From: DTPU01 sp963827855
Lineage (GTDB): Bacteria > Planctomycetota > Phycisphaerae > Sedimentisphaerales > Anaerobacaceae
Assembly: GCA_963827855.1 (NCBI GenBank)
Contig: CAWHBY010000004.1
Location: 248,001-312,000, forward strand
DNA length: 64,000 nt
Direction of reading: 5' to 3'
Positions 1-9,187 of the stretch are shown in pieces. Each line of letters opens with the position of its first letter. Within the stretch, counting starts at the first letter, position 1. Below the pieces are notes generated by a model. The model searched no databases. It worked only from the letters and a program-made list of their open reading frames with translations, and was not told where the DNA came from. The position numbers and the translations under genes were made by a program.

Positions 1-1183
1 GCTCCTCACCGAACCGGGCCTGGAAGTCCTTGCGGAACTGCAGAAGCCGTGGATCCTTGGCCGTGGGATTCCAGGGGAAGCCGCACGCCACACCCTCTGC
101 ATTGGCGCCGGCGATCTGGACGAACTCCTCGGAGGCGCACCGATCACAGGCCAGGAAGGGCTGCTTCATGCCAGTGGCCCGCATCTGGTTCAGGATGGTC
201 GCCCCATCCCTGGCATCGCCCCAATGGACGACTGCGTCGAGGTTCTCGTTCTTGAGCCGCTCCAATTGAAGCGAGAAGTCCTCTGAGCCTACCTTGTAGG
301 CCATCTCGAGGACGATCGGGTGCTTCAGCCGCCTGCTGCCATCGTTGATCTCGCGGACGCCAAACCGGCCGTAGCGGTTGCTCGCGCGGATGATCCCCAC
401 CCGCTTGTAGCCCATCTTGCGGTACATGTAGTCGATCAGCAGGTAGCCCATCTGCCGGTCATCGCCCATGCACCGCATCACCCAGGGTATGTTCGTCTCG
501 ATGAACGTGGGGTCCGTGTCGCCCGAGTTCATCATCGGAATCTCGATCTTGAGGCCCACGCGGATGGCGATGTGGCTGTTGGCCCCATCGATCGTGCCCA
601 GGATCGCCCAGACCTCGTCTTTGTAGGCCTGCTTGATGATCTCGTTGCCGGATGAGCCCCACAGACCGTTGTCGTTGCTGATGATCAGCTCGAAGGGGAT
701 GCGTCTCTTGACGTAGCCACCCCTGGCGTTGGCCTGCTCGACGGCGAGCCTGCAGCCCTGCAGCATCTTGACCCCCAGGACCTCCTCGTGGCTCTTGCCG
801 CCGGTCGCCACCGACACCGTGGACGTAATGGGGCCGATGAAACCGATCTTGACCGTATTGACCTCTGCCGGCTCTGGGATCGCCCGGCCGCTTCCCGTGT
901 ATTCCATCTGCAGCAGGAAGTACTCATTCGCAGGCTTGGCCTTTCCGAAGGGCTCGACGTCCTCCGGCGTCTGGGCATAGTTGTCATCCTTGCGCGTGCC
1001 CAGGTTCGGGACCTGATAGGCATTGGCTGCGTTGATCTTGACCAGGGCCTTGGCAATCTCGGGTGGTACTTCAAAGATCGCAGGCTGAAGATCATCGGGA
1101 TTCTGGCCCTCGCCGGCCACTGCAGAATACGTCGCAAGCCCGTAGAGGCAGGCCGCAGACAACAGAAGGGTCAATCTCTTCAT
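1..1183 (-). CDS. ABC-type branched-chain amino acid-like periplasmic binding protein, partial
   Basis: The reading frame is open from the ATG at 1183 to the window edge (about 394 codons), so the C-terminus is missing. A Sec signal peptide (MKRLTLLLSAACLYGLA) is followed by about 85 linker residues. A type 1 periplasmic-binding fold then begins with VKIGFIGPITSTVS and continues through GCRLAVEQANARGGY, IPMMNSGDTDP and YKRVGIIRASNRYGR, the pattern of the LivK/Peripla_BP_6 family. Such proteins bind amino acids or other small ligands outside the membrane for an ABC importer or a sensor. An AGGAGG sits 7 nt before the ATG and overlaps the TGA of the upstream gene, so it is probably translated with that operon. 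No permease lies in the window, so the ligand is unknown. Confidence 0.85.
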   Translation of the reverse strand, partial: MKRLTLLLSAACLYGLATYSAVAGEGQNPDDLQPAIFEVPPEIAKALVKINAANAYQVPNLGTRKDDNYAQTPEDVEPFGKAKPANEYFLLQMEYTGSGRAIPEPAEVNTVKIGFIGPITSTVSVATGGKSHEEVLGVKMLQGCRLAVEQANARGGYVKRRIPFELIISNDNGLWGSSGNEIIKQAYKDEVWAILGTIDGANSHIAIRVGLKIEIPMMNSGDTDPTFIETNIPWVMRCMGDDRQMGYLLIDYMYRKMGYKRVGIIRASNRYGRFGVREINDGSRRLKHPIVLEMAYKVGSEDFSLQLERLKNENLDAVVHWGDARDGATILNQMRATGMKQPFLACDRCASEEFVQIAGANAEGVACGFPWNPTAKDPRLLQFRKDFQARFGEE

Positions 1184-1194
1184 GGTCGTCCTCC

Positions 1195-2394
1195 TCACTT
1201 TCCGGCCGCGGCCTTCACCGGGCTCCGGTCTTTCTGTTGTTTGTCCATGGCCTTGCCAGAAAGCCACTGGGGATTCTCCTTGACGCCAGCGTAGTATCCA
1301 TCGCCGATGCCCCAGCCCAGTCCCTTCGCGGTGGCCACCCAGAGGTCATTGCCGTCGACGTCCATGTTGATGATGAAGCTGTGCGGCACGGCCTTCTCCA
1401 TGTCCACCGTCTTCACGAGCTTGCCTGCTTGGTAGACCTGGGCCTTGCCTCGCAGGGTATTCGGGTCGCGGGTGTAGCTGACCACGCTCTCTGTGGGGAA
1501 GTCCGCGATCGCGCCGAGGCCCTTGTCCGTGCCGAAGTAACACTCATTGGCGCTGCGCGCCTTGACGTTGTTGGTGAAGTCGCTGGGCAGGCCTGTCTCA
1601 CTGGCGTAGAACCCCCGCCAGTGACGACCGTTATAACGGCACGAGCCGAAGTAGGTCGAGATCCAGAAGACGTCCTCCGCAGGGCTGACGCCCGTCACGA
1701 TCACGTGGATGATGCCGTCGTCCCTGTAGAGATCGATCTCCATCTCGCCGTCCGGGTCGAGGTACTCCTTCCACCTCTGGGTCTTGATGTTGTACTCGAG
1801 GCACCCGCTGCCCCAGACCGCCAGGTAGACCTTGTCCTTGCCGTCATACGCGGCCCCATAGTTCCAGATCTCCTCCATGGGCGCGTTCTTCTCGGTGAAG
1901 ATAGCCCACTCGCCTGTGACCGTGTTGAACCGGCTGGCACCGGCCGTGGTGGCGACCCAGACGTTGTCGTTCTCGATGGCGATGCCGTAGACCACATCGT
2001 TGACCAGGCCGCTGTTCATCTGGTTCCAGTGCTCGAAGCGGCCGCCGCTGAAGCGGGCTAGGCCGCCGCCAAAGAGGCCCACCCAGAGATCGCCCGTCTT
2101 GGGGGAGACCTCCAGGGCGGTCACCGCCCGCCAAGGCAGGCCGTCCTTCTCCAGCCAGACCTTCTCGACCTTCCTCGTGGACTTGTCGATCTTCGCCAGA
2201 CCGTTGTCCGTCCCTACCCACACCTTGGCGCCGTCTGCCTTGACCGCGAAGATGTGGTCATTCGGAAGGCCGTCCTCCACTGTGAAGTGCCGCCAGTTCG
2301 TGTAGACGTAGGGCAGCTTCGCCGCCGACTCTGCGGCCCTAGTGCATACGGAAACCAACAGCACAACCACGATCGCGATTCGCACGTGTCCCAT
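1195..2394 (-). CDS. Secreted two-component-regulator-type beta-propeller (Reg_prop) protein
   Basis: About 399 residues. The start at 2394 (MGHVRIAIVVVLLVSVC) is preferred over the in-frame codon at 2442 because it gives a clean signal peptide and has GAGGG about 6 nt upstream. The mature protein repeats the Reg_prop blade pattern: FTVEDGLPNDHIFAVKAD, VWVGTDNGLAKID, LWVGLFGGGLARF, VWVATTAGASRFN, FWISTYFGSCRYN and LWVATAKGLGWG. In hybrid histidine kinases such propellers sense ligands, but here the protein is free-standing and probably periplasmic. It is fourth in the secreted operon, and its stop overlaps the ribosome-binding site of the binding-protein gene. The ligand is unknown. Confidence 0.85.
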   Translation of the reverse strand: MGHVRIAIVVVLLVSVCTRAAESAAKLPYVYTNWRHFTVEDGLPNDHIFAVKADGAKVWVGTDNGLAKIDKSTRKVEKVWLEKDGLPWRAVTALEVSPKTGDLWVGLFGGGLARFSGGRFEHWNQMNSGLVNDVVYGIAIENDNVWVATTAGASRFNTVTGEWAIFTEKNAPMEEIWNYGAAYDGKDKVYLAVWGSGCLEYNIKTQRWKEYLDPDGEMEIDLYRDDGIIHVIVTGVSPAEDVFWISTYFGSCRYNGRHWRGFYASETGLPSDFTNNVKARSANECYFGTDKGLGAIADFPTESVVSYTRDPNTLRGKAQVYQAGKLVKTVDMEKAVPHSFIINMDVDGNDLWVATAKGLGWGIGDGYYAGVKENPQWLSGKAMDKQQKDRSPVKAAAGK

Positions 2395-2410
2395 AGATCG
2401 CCCTCGGCTC

Positions 2411-2480
2411 TCAACTCCTTGTTCCAGATTCTGTCTCCTCACTCCTGTCTCCTGTGCTCTGCGTTCTGTGTTCTATCTTA
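2411..2480. repeat. Degenerate heptamer array (about 10 units) between two genes
   Basis: Ten consecutive 7-bp units in constant phase, with a loose plus-strand consensus TNNNTTC or TGTCTCC, run up to and include the stop codon of the cytochrome gene (2478-2480). It fills most of the gap before the next start at 2394. Read on the other strand, part of it resembles the array at 41733-41788. Confidence 0.75.
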
Positions 2481-5339
2481 GAACGTCTTGATATACTCGA
2501 TCAGGTCGTTGAGCTGGTCCTTGGTCATGTCGTTGGTGACGCCGTGCTTGTCCTCGAGATTGTACCGCGTCCAGATCTCCTCGAGGGTGTTGGCCATGCC
2601 ATTGTGCAAGTAGGGCGCGGAGTCGTAGATGTTGTTCAGGTGCGGCGTGTCGAACTTGCCCTGGCGGTCAAGGAGATGCCGCGTTCCGACGTCACGGAGA
2701 CTCCGGTCCGTGTACTGTGGCGGTGGATGGCACGTGATGCACCGGTTCTCCTTGGCGATCATCCGGCCGTCGTTGGTCAAGGTCCTTTCATAGATTGTCT
2801 TACCCCTCCGTTGTGCAGGGGTCAGTTCCGCGCCCAGCGGCCTGTACCGGTTGGGCGGCCTGGGGATTGTGCAGATGTAGTTGTCTACTGCAGCCAGTTC
2901 CTCGGGAGTGAACGGCTGGATCCGCGTGAAAAACACGGACAGCCGCGGACCGCATTGTCGGGACAGGCTGGGATTGGTGCCTTCCCACTTGAAGGGGGCG
3001 GTGTCCAGGATGCCGCGGAGCGTGCGATTGTCCACTGGGCTGACCCCGATGCCATCCGGCTCTGTGTCGTAGGTGATACCGTCGATGTGGCCGTCGGGAT
3101 GGCAACTGTGGCACGAGAACTGGCGGTGGAAGCAGATGGCCGCGCTGTGGAAGACCCGCTCGCCGTAGCGGGTCTTGGTGATCTCCTTGGGGCCTCCAAG
3201 ATCCACGCAGGCCACGGCTTTGAGCTGCGATAGATCGACCACGCTGACGGAGTCGTCGAGCGAGTTCGCTGCTGCCAGCGTCCGGCCTCCCGGCATCAGG
3301 AGGATCGCCCGTGGCGCCCGGCCCGTGGCGATGTGGGTCACGATGAACTCGCAGGACTTGCCCATGTGGTAGGGCAGTACGTGCTCCCGCTCCTCCCGGG
3401 AGGCCGCCTTGACCATGGAGATGAGCCTGGGGACGTCCACCACGGCGATGCGGTCGGTGCCGGAACTGGCGACCAGGGCATACCGTCCATCGTCCGTGAT
3501 CACGATGTCAGCAGGGTCTGGAAAACACTGGCCCGGCTGATCCAGGAGGACCTGATCGATCCGGCCGTCCTTCCAGAGGATCCCCAGCCCATTGGTGATC
3601 GTCCATCCCTGGAGCAACCGCGTCATAGGCACGTTGCTCTTGGTCCGCATCAAGGTGACCAGGGCAAACTCGCCGCTGGGATGCCAGGCCACGCCCTGGA
3701 TCAGGTTTGCGCCGGGGACCATGAACCGGTCTGACACGGTGGCCGTTGCGGTGTCGATGACCGAGACCTCGGAGACCAAGGGACCGCGGAACTCGGTCAC
3801 AGGGTTCGCGAAGGTGTGCGTGACGTAGATGCACGAGCCGTCAGGAGACCTCGCCAGAGACCAGGGGCCCCGGCCTGCACTGAGTCGCTTGATCTCCTTG
3901 AGGCTGGCTGTGTCGATGACCGAGATGCTGTCCGCCGACGTGTTCAGCACGTAGAGGATGCGGCCGGTCGCGTCGGTCAGGACGCCGTGGGGCTCGTCTC
4001 CGACGTCCACCGTGGCCACGACTTTCCGGCTGGCCGTGTCGATCACCGAGACCGTGTCATCCAGCCGGTTGCTGACATAGGCCCGAGAGCCGTCCGGATG
4101 GAAGGTCACATCTGTGGGCTGTCCTCCGACCGGGATCTCGGCCACCTTGGTCCAGGATTGCGGATCGATGACCACCACCGTGCTGGACGCCTCGCACGCC
4201 AGGTAGATCTCGCTGCCCTTGGGATTGACCGCCAGATTCAAGGGCGTCTTGTAGGGGGCGGCCTCAGCCACCCTCTCCGGCTTCAGGGGGTGGCTGATCT
4301 TGGCCTTGGCCTTCTGGAAATCGAACGGCTTGTCGTGGGAATCCTGATGGCAGCCCAGGCAGGTCTTCTCGCTGACGTCCTTGAGTCCAGCCGCCTTGGC
4401 GGCCTTCCTGTCCATCATGACCGCCGAGAGGGCATACGCGCTGCCTGCTCCATGGCAGGCTTCGCAGCCTATACCCTCGTATTCCCAGTAGGACTCCTTC
4501 TGCCCGCCGCCAGGCTGGTGATAGGCAGTGGCGTGGCATTTCAGGCACTCCAGGCTGGCCTGGGGCGACTCGGTGATCCCTTTCTTGGCAGCGATCTCCT
4601 CGGCCTTCTTCGTGCCCAGCACCGCAAAGGCACGGCTGTGGGGACTCATCCGCCATTGACTGAACTGGTAGCCCATCGAAGGGCTGCCGTGACATGCGGC
4701 ACAGCGGTAGACGCCTACGTACGCAGGCGCACCTGCCTGCGAAGGGGCCGAGGGGAGCTTCGGCACAGGACCGTGAGGCCCCTCTTTGGGGATGGGGTGC
4801 GCGATCTCATCGAGGGCCTTGGTCACGTCCATGGCAGGCAGGCCGTGGACCGCCACGTGGGAGCCTTTCTCCCTATGGCAGACCATGCACTCCTTGGATG
4901 TGGGCATCTCCAGCCCTGCGGCCATGGCTTTCTGGCGGTCCCTCATGACGCTGGCATCCATGTACTCGCTGCCGGGGCCATGGCATTTCTCGCACTGGAC
5001 GCCGTCCTGGGTGCGGAAACCATCGTCCTTCTCCCAGTCCTCCGCATGGGCGCCCGTGGCATGGCACCCCAGACACATAGGGCTCTGCTCAGGCTCCTGT
5101 GGGATGCCGCTCAGCCTGGCGATCTCCTTGGCGTCCGGCTTGGCCAGCACCGCATAGGCCCGGCTGTGACGAGTCAGCATCCAGATGCTGCATTGGCGTC
5201 CCATGCCGGCTCCGTCGTGACACGAGGCACAGGCCCCGACCCCCACGTAGATGGGCTGCCGCTTTGCCGCCTCAGCGGCCCAAAGCACAGGTCCGCTTGC
5301 GGACAAGACCAACAGCGTGATGAGCCCTGATCGAACCAT
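2478..5339 (-). CDS. Secreted multiheme cytochrome c with YVTN beta-propeller and peroxidase-like C-terminal domain
   Basis: A 953-residue protein with a signal peptide (MVRSGLITLLVLSASGPVLWAAEA). There are ten CxxCH heme sites. Eight form two tandem tetraheme modules similar to cytochrome c554 (near residues 37, 89, 116, 151 and 213, 265, 292, 327). Residues about 365-690 form a YVTN-type propeller with repeats such as VVVIDPQSWTKVAEIPVGG and VSVIDTASRKVVATVDVG. The C-terminal part has two further sites (CHSCH, CITCH) in a MauG/cytochrome c peroxidase-like context, with the late motif TPHLNNIYDSAPYLHNGM. It probably carries electrons in the periplasm. AAGGAG overlaps the stop of the upstream gene 7 nt away, so it is part of the same operon. 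The physiological donor and acceptor cannot be read from the sequence. Confidence 0.88.
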   Translation of the reverse strand: MVRSGLITLLVLSASGPVLWAAEAAKRQPIYVGVGACASCHDGAGMGRQCSIWMLTRHSRAYAVLAKPDAKEIARLSGIPQEPEQSPMCLGCHATGAHAEDWEKDDGFRTQDGVQCEKCHGPGSEYMDASVMRDRQKAMAAGLEMPTSKECMVCHREKGSHVAVHGLPAMDVTKALDEIAHPIPKEGPHGPVPKLPSAPSQAGAPAYVGVYRCAACHGSPSMGYQFSQWRMSPHSRAFAVLGTKKAEEIAAKKGITESPQASLECLKCHATAYHQPGGGQKESYWEYEGIGCEACHGAGSAYALSAVMMDRKAAKAAGLKDVSEKTCLGCHQDSHDKPFDFQKAKAKISHPLKPERVAEAAPYKTPLNLAVNPKGSEIYLACEASSTVVVIDPQSWTKVAEIPVGGQPTDVTFHPDGSRAYVSNRLDDTVSVIDTASRKVVATVDVGDEPHGVLTDATGRILYVLNTSADSISVIDTASLKEIKRLSAGRGPWSLARSPDGSCIYVTHTFANPVTEFRGPLVSEVSVIDTATATVSDRFMVPGANLIQGVAWHPSGEFALVTLMRTKSNVPMTRLLQGWTITNGLGILWKDGRIDQVLLDQPGQCFPDPADIVITDDGRYALVASSGTDRIAVVDVPRLISMVKAASREEREHVLPYHMGKSCEFIVTHIATGRAPRAILLMPGGRTLAAANSLDDSVSVVDLSQLKAVACVDLGGPKEITKTRYGERVFHSAAICFHRQFSCHSCHPDGHIDGITYDTEPDGIGVSPVDNRTLRGILDTAPFKWEGTNPSLSRQCGPRLSVFFTRIQPFTPEELAAVDNYICTIPRPPNRYRPLGAELTPAQRRGKTIYERTLTNDGRMIAKENRCITCHPPPQYTDRSLRDVGTRHLLDRQGKFDTPHLNNIYDSAPYLHNGMANTLEEIWTRYNLEDKHGVTNDMTKDQLNDLIEYIKTF

Positions 5340-5346
5340 GCGGCAG

Positions 5347-6981
5347 TTACTCCTTGCCTTTCGACGTCTGGGTCACCTTCAGGAACTGGCTGGCCTGCAC
5401 GTCGCGCAGCGTGGTTGTCGTTCTGTCCGGCCAGCGGATCTCCACAGTATCCGCCTTCTTGGCGCCGGCCAGGCCGAAGTGACAGCGGGGATCGGATTGT
5501 GACAGATAGCCTCGCGTCGGATAGGCCTCCTCGATCTGCGTCAGAGGCCCGGCCCTGACCACCACGCGGGTCCCGAGGGCGTACCGCTTGCCTCCGGCCA
5601 GCAGGGGCTCCACAGTCAGCCACTTGGTCTTATTGGCCCCGTCGTTTCTCAGGAGCCTCGCACCGTCGCTAAGGTTCACGACGACCAGGTCGAGGTCTCC
5701 GTCATTGTCGAAATCGCCGCAGGCGACTCCACGCCCCACGTACTTCTGCTTGAAGTAGGGCCCGGATCTCTCCGCGACGTCCGCGAAACGACCTGTCCCA
5801 TCATTGCGGAGGAGCACGGAGTCCTCGGCGTAGAGATGATGGGCGTCGCCGTTTGCGATGAAGATGTCGAGCCAGCCGTCATTGTCATGGTCAGACAACA
5901 CTCCGCCCCATCCTGTGTACTGGCCGCACACCACGGCAATCCCCCTTTCGGCCGTGCGGTCCTCAAAGAACTCCCTGCGGTTGATCTGCAGACAACTGTA
6001 TCCCATGTCAGGGATGAAGAGGTCAAGCCATCCGTCGCGGTCCACGTCGCCCGCGCACGGGCCCATGGCCGAGATCCCTTGTCCACCTTCACCGAAGGCC
6101 AGTCCTCTCTCAAGGGCCTCCTCGACGAACTTGCCGTTGCCCTGGTTTCGAAAGTAGTTGTTCGCCATGGCGTCATTGGCCACGTAGATATCCGGGTATC
6201 CATCGTTGCTCAGATCGGCGACCACCGCGCTCATGGCCCGGCCCTCGGCCTTGTAGACGCCGGCCTCCTTCGTCACGTCGGTGAACGTCCCATCTCCGTT
6301 GTTGCGGTACAGAAGGCTGGTCGTGCCGTTGTAGCTGAGCGGTCCTGGGTAGCCTGCTGCGGCGTAGAAGGACCTGAACTTGCCGCTGTCGTACTGCAGG
6401 TAGTTGGCCACGTACACGTCGGGCCTGCCGTCGTTGTTGTAGTCGAGCCAGGGCGCCGAGACGCTCCAGAGCGGACAGCCCAGTCCCGATTTCTCTGTGA
6501 CGTCGGTGAAGGTGCCGTTGCCGTTGTTGTGATAGAGGGTGTTGGGGCCGTAGTTCAGGAGATACAGGTCGATGTATCCGTCTCCATCATAGTCGCAGGC
6601 AGACACGCCCACACCGAACTCCTTGCCCTCTACACCCGCCTGCTCGGTCACGTCGGTGAAGGTGCCGTTGCCGTTGTTGCGGTACAGGGCATTCCTCAGC
6701 TTGCCCCTCAGGCTGCGGCCGCGGTTGTCGCTGACGTCCGGCAGCCATCGTCCGTTGGCGAAGTAGATGTCGAGCCAGCCATCGTTGTTGTAGTCGAAGA
6801 AGGCGACCCCTGTGCCCGTCCCTTCCACGATGTTGCTCAGATCGAAGTCGCCGAAGCTCTGCTTGAACGTGATTCCCGCCTGCTCGGTCACGTCCGTGAA
6901 GACGGGCAGATCACCGGTCTGCGCCTGGCCTGCGGCAAGGGAAGAGAGAACCATGATGGCAACCGGAATCGCGAATCCCAT
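5347..6981 (-). CDS. Secreted FG-GAP/VCBS repeat protein with ASPIC/UnbV C-terminal domain (CRTAC1-like)
   Basis: About 544 residues from the ATG at 6981. That start has GGAGAG 8 nt upstream, lies 2 nt after the preceding gene's TGA, and gives the signal peptide MGFAIPVAIMVLSSLAAGQA. The body is an integrin-like propeller with at least seven calcium-binding loops of the DxDNDG type (DYNNDGWLD, DYDGDGYID, DLSNDGYPD, DVDRDGWLD, DHDNDGWLD, DFDNDGDLD). Near-identical NNGNGTFTDVTE segments also repeat at DNA level. The C-terminus (ALGTRVVVRAG to VEIRWPDRTTTTLRDV) is the ASPIC/UnbV domain. Planctomycetes encode many such extracellular proteins, often beside cytochromes. The exact role is unknown. 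Confidence 0.9.
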   Translation of the reverse strand: MGFAIPVAIMVLSSLAAGQAQTGDLPVFTDVTEQAGITFKQSFGDFDLSNIVEGTGTGVAFFDYNNDGWLDIYFANGRWLPDVSDNRGRSLRGKLRNALYRNNGNGTFTDVTEQAGVEGKEFGVGVSACDYDGDGYIDLYLLNYGPNTLYHNNGNGTFTDVTEKSGLGCPLWSVSAPWLDYNNDGRPDVYVANYLQYDSGKFRSFYAAAGYPGPLSYNGTTSLLYRNNGDGTFTDVTKEAGVYKAEGRAMSAVVADLSNDGYPDIYVANDAMANNYFRNQGNGKFVEEALERGLAFGEGGQGISAMGPCAGDVDRDGWLDLFIPDMGYSCLQINRREFFEDRTAERGIAVVCGQYTGWGGVLSDHDNDGWLDIFIANGDAHHLYAEDSVLLRNDGTGRFADVAERSGPYFKQKYVGRGVACGDFDNDGDLDLVVVNLSDGARLLRNDGANKTKWLTVEPLLAGGKRYALGTRVVVRAGPLTQIEEAYPTRGYLSQSDPRCHFGLAGAKKADTVEIRWPDRTTTTLRDVQASQFLKVTQTSKGKE

Positions 6982-6983
6982 GA

Positions 6984-9086
6984 TCACTTCTCTCCATGGC
7001 CTTCTGGTGCGGGGGCTGAGGCTGTCCCCGTTGCAGCGCCCCAGGGGGCGCCCAGGTCGATCCACTCCACGAAGGTCCGGCGTTCATCGCCGGACAGGTC
7101 CGGTGAGCCATCCGGCGGCATCCGGCCGACCCCTTGCCCCGCCCCCTGTACCCGGTCCCACGGCCTGGAGGTATTGCGCCCGTAGAGCCTCCAGATCAAG
7201 GGGCTGGTGCGGGCCTCGCCGGGGTGCACGTGCCTGCCATTGGCATTCTGCACCCCGTCCAACAGGACCTGGTAGCTCCGGCTGACGGCAGGCAGGCTGG
7301 CCTGTCCTGATGCGGAGCTCGCGTCCGCGGTCAACCGCAGGGGGCTGTCCCACTCGCTGTGGCAGGCCACGCACTTGGCTGCAAGGATCGGCATCACGTC
7401 CTTTCGGAAATTCACGGTTCGTCTTCGCTCGGGTGGGAGTGTGAGCTTCATGGATGGACGCGTGAGGGCCTGGGCCAGGACGTTCTCCGGCGCCAGCTCT
7501 CCGTCCTCATGGCAGCCGATGCAGCCACGGGGCTCATGGTTCTTGGCCCAGATCCAGCCGCACGTCCGCAGGGCCATGCCCTGGTCGTCCAGGATCTGCA
7601 GCTCGATCGCCGTGTTGGCCGGGATCTCGACGTTGAAGGAGCCGTCTGCTTCGAGGGGGACCTCACCGAGGATCCGTCTGGCTGCGAGGCCGACAGGTCC
7701 GGACGACTTGGCCGCTGCCGCGGGTTCGGTTCTCGCCGGGACCCCTTCGGCCCCCCGGACGGGGACCCCTTCGGCCCCCCGGGCGGGGACCCCTTCCATC
7801 ACCCGCATCCGCTTGGCCAATCCAGCGGGGTGCTCGGCCTTGGCCAGGTCCTGAGTGTGGACGCTCAGGCAGTAGAGCCTGCCATTGGGGTCTTCCTCAT
7901 TGACCACGCTGGATCGGCCGTCCGGCTCTGCCCGCGGCGAGATCACCTTGGCCTGGAGGTCATGCCACTGGCGGTCATCGAAGAGCGCGTCACAACGGCC
8001 GCTGTTCGGATCCAGGATGGCCAGACCGTAGGTACCGCTGCCTTCGTTCGACAGCCTGGAGACCAGGAGCCTGCCATCCGGAAGCGGCGACGGAGAGTGG
8101 AACACAGCCTCGCCCGGCCGCGTGATCGGCCTGTACGAATGGAGGGGCCTGCGGACCGTCACAGACCCGAGGCTGCCTCCGCCGTGCCAGGACAGGTCAT
8201 CCATCTCGACAAAGACGACCCGGCCCTCGGCAGTCACGCAAGGCATCTGCTTGACGCGACTTCCCTCTTCAGTGCTGAAGGCGGCATAGTCCGTGCCGTC
8301 GATGTTGACGCCGAACAGCCCCACGCGGCCCGCTGACCCGCGGTTGAGCCTGGCCCTCTGCCAGCTCGCAAAGACCAGCCTGCCGTCGCCCATGAGGCTG
8401 GGGTCTGTATCGCTGGAGAGGTTCAGGGTCAACTGCCGCAGCCCGGTACCGTCGAATTTGCAGGTATAGAGGTTCGTCAGGTCGCCGGAGCCGCATTCAT
8501 TGGCTAGCCCACGGGTCGAACTGACGAAGGTGATCTGGTACCAGGGTTGGGCCTCGACGATCGCATAGAGTCGCGACTGGTAGCCAGGGTATCGGCAGTC
8601 GGTAGGTCCCTTGGTGATCTGGCGGACGTTCGACCCCTCCAGGTCCATCTCGAAGATGTTCCAGGGGTCTGAGGCAATCCTCTTGCCTGCGAACAGTATC
8701 CTCTGGCCATCGAAGGACACATCCGCATCCGATGCGGCCTGGAAGCCCTCGCTCAGGACCCGGGTGGTCCCGTCCGGCCTGAGGACAATGAGCCGGGACG
8801 CGGCCATCGGCCAGCGGCCGAGCGCTCCGGCGGCTGGAGCGGATCTCTCCATGGCGATGGCGGCTTCAGGCACCTGCGTCAGGACAATCTTATGTCCGCA
8901 GGTCGCGCCTCGATCCTCGGAGGAGGCCGCCGCATGGCAGGTCACGGCGGCCATGAAGGGCTCGCCCAGGCTGACCACTGCTGCCACAGCGAGCATCCGG
9001 AAGGACGAAGTGGGGGCATGACCGACCGTCAGCCACGGTCTGAAGCGTGTCTGGGGCGGCCGAGCAGCTTGAAAAGCGCCTGTCAT
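6984..9086 (-). CDS. HzsA-like secreted protein: TolB/WD-type propeller with two c-type heme sites
   Basis: About 700 residues from the ATG at 9086. A longer frame up to 9251 is open, but the predicted promoter lies at 9129-9157, so 9086 or an internal ATG at 8996 (MLAVAAVVSLGEPFMAAV) is more likely. The propeller part has blades such as ILFAGKRIASDPWNIFEMD and LVFASWQRA. The C-terminal part carries CIGCHEDGE and, after a run reading FRKDVMPILAAKCVACH, a second heme site. This arrangement resembles proteins named HzsA-related in planctomycetes. Nothing here indicates anammox, since no other hydrazine synthase subunit is present. It is first in the secreted operon, and its stop abuts the next start. 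It holds an in-frame 24-bp repeat (7738-7797). Confidence 0.75.
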   Translation of the reverse strand: MTGAFQAARPPQTRFRPWLTVGHAPTSSFRMLAVAAVVSLGEPFMAAVTCHAAASSEDRGATCGHKIVLTQVPEAAIAMERSAPAAGALGRWPMAASRLIVLRPDGTTRVLSEGFQAASDADVSFDGQRILFAGKRIASDPWNIFEMDLEGSNVRQITKGPTDCRYPGYQSRLYAIVEAQPWYQITFVSSTRGLANECGSGDLTNLYTCKFDGTGLRQLTLNLSSDTDPSLMGDGRLVFASWQRARLNRGSAGRVGLFGVNIDGTDYAAFSTEEGSRVKQMPCVTAEGRVVFVEMDDLSWHGGGSLGSVTVRRPLHSYRPITRPGEAVFHSPSPLPDGRLLVSRLSNEGSGTYGLAILDPNSGRCDALFDDRQWHDLQAKVISPRAEPDGRSSVVNEEDPNGRLYCLSVHTQDLAKAEHPAGLAKRMRVMEGVPARGAEGVPVRGAEGVPARTEPAAAAKSSGPVGLAARRILGEVPLEADGSFNVEIPANTAIELQILDDQGMALRTCGWIWAKNHEPRGCIGCHEDGELAPENVLAQALTRPSMKLTLPPERRRTVNFRKDVMPILAAKCVACHSEWDSPLRLTADASSASGQASLPAVSRSYQVLLDGVQNANGRHVHPGEARTSPLIWRLYGRNTSRPWDRVQGAGQGVGRMPPDGSPDLSGDERRTFVEWIDLGAPWGAATGTASAPAPEGHGEK
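7738..7797. repeat. In-frame 24-bp tandem repeat inside the HzsA-like gene
   Basis: Two 24-bp units plus half of a third encode repeated GVPARGAE peptides between the propeller and the heme domain. It is probably a slippage-prone linker. Confidence 0.85.
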
Positions 9087-9128
9087 GAGCAGTCTCTGTG
9101 CAGTCCCTAAATAGGCCACATTTCTAGT

Positions 9129-9157
9129 TTTATAGCATGATTGTCCACCCCGTGCAA
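9129..9157 (-). promoter_or_regulatory. Sigma70-type promoter of the secreted cytochrome operon
   Basis: On the minus strand TTGCAC, a 17-bp spacer and TATAAA lie about 45 bp upstream of the ATG at 9086. The match to consensus and spacing are good, and the predicted transcription start near 9122 excludes the more upstream start codons of that gene. Confidence 0.65.
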
Positions 9158-9187
9158 GGGTTTTGCCTGACGGGACCCGGGAGGCTG

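Noticed and set aside
1063..2061. 332-codon plus-strand reading frame
   Set aside because: It is antisense to the Reg_prop gene, whose family motifs are clear. High GC opens long shadow frames.
3816..5330. 504-codon plus-strand reading frame
   Set aside because: Antisense to the multiheme cytochrome, with Arg/Gly/His-rich composition and no domain.
6984..9086. Evidence for anammox metabolism from the HzsA-like gene
   Set aside because: HzsA-like proteins are widespread in planctomycetes outside anammox, and no other hydrazine synthase or dehydrogenase gene is in the window.
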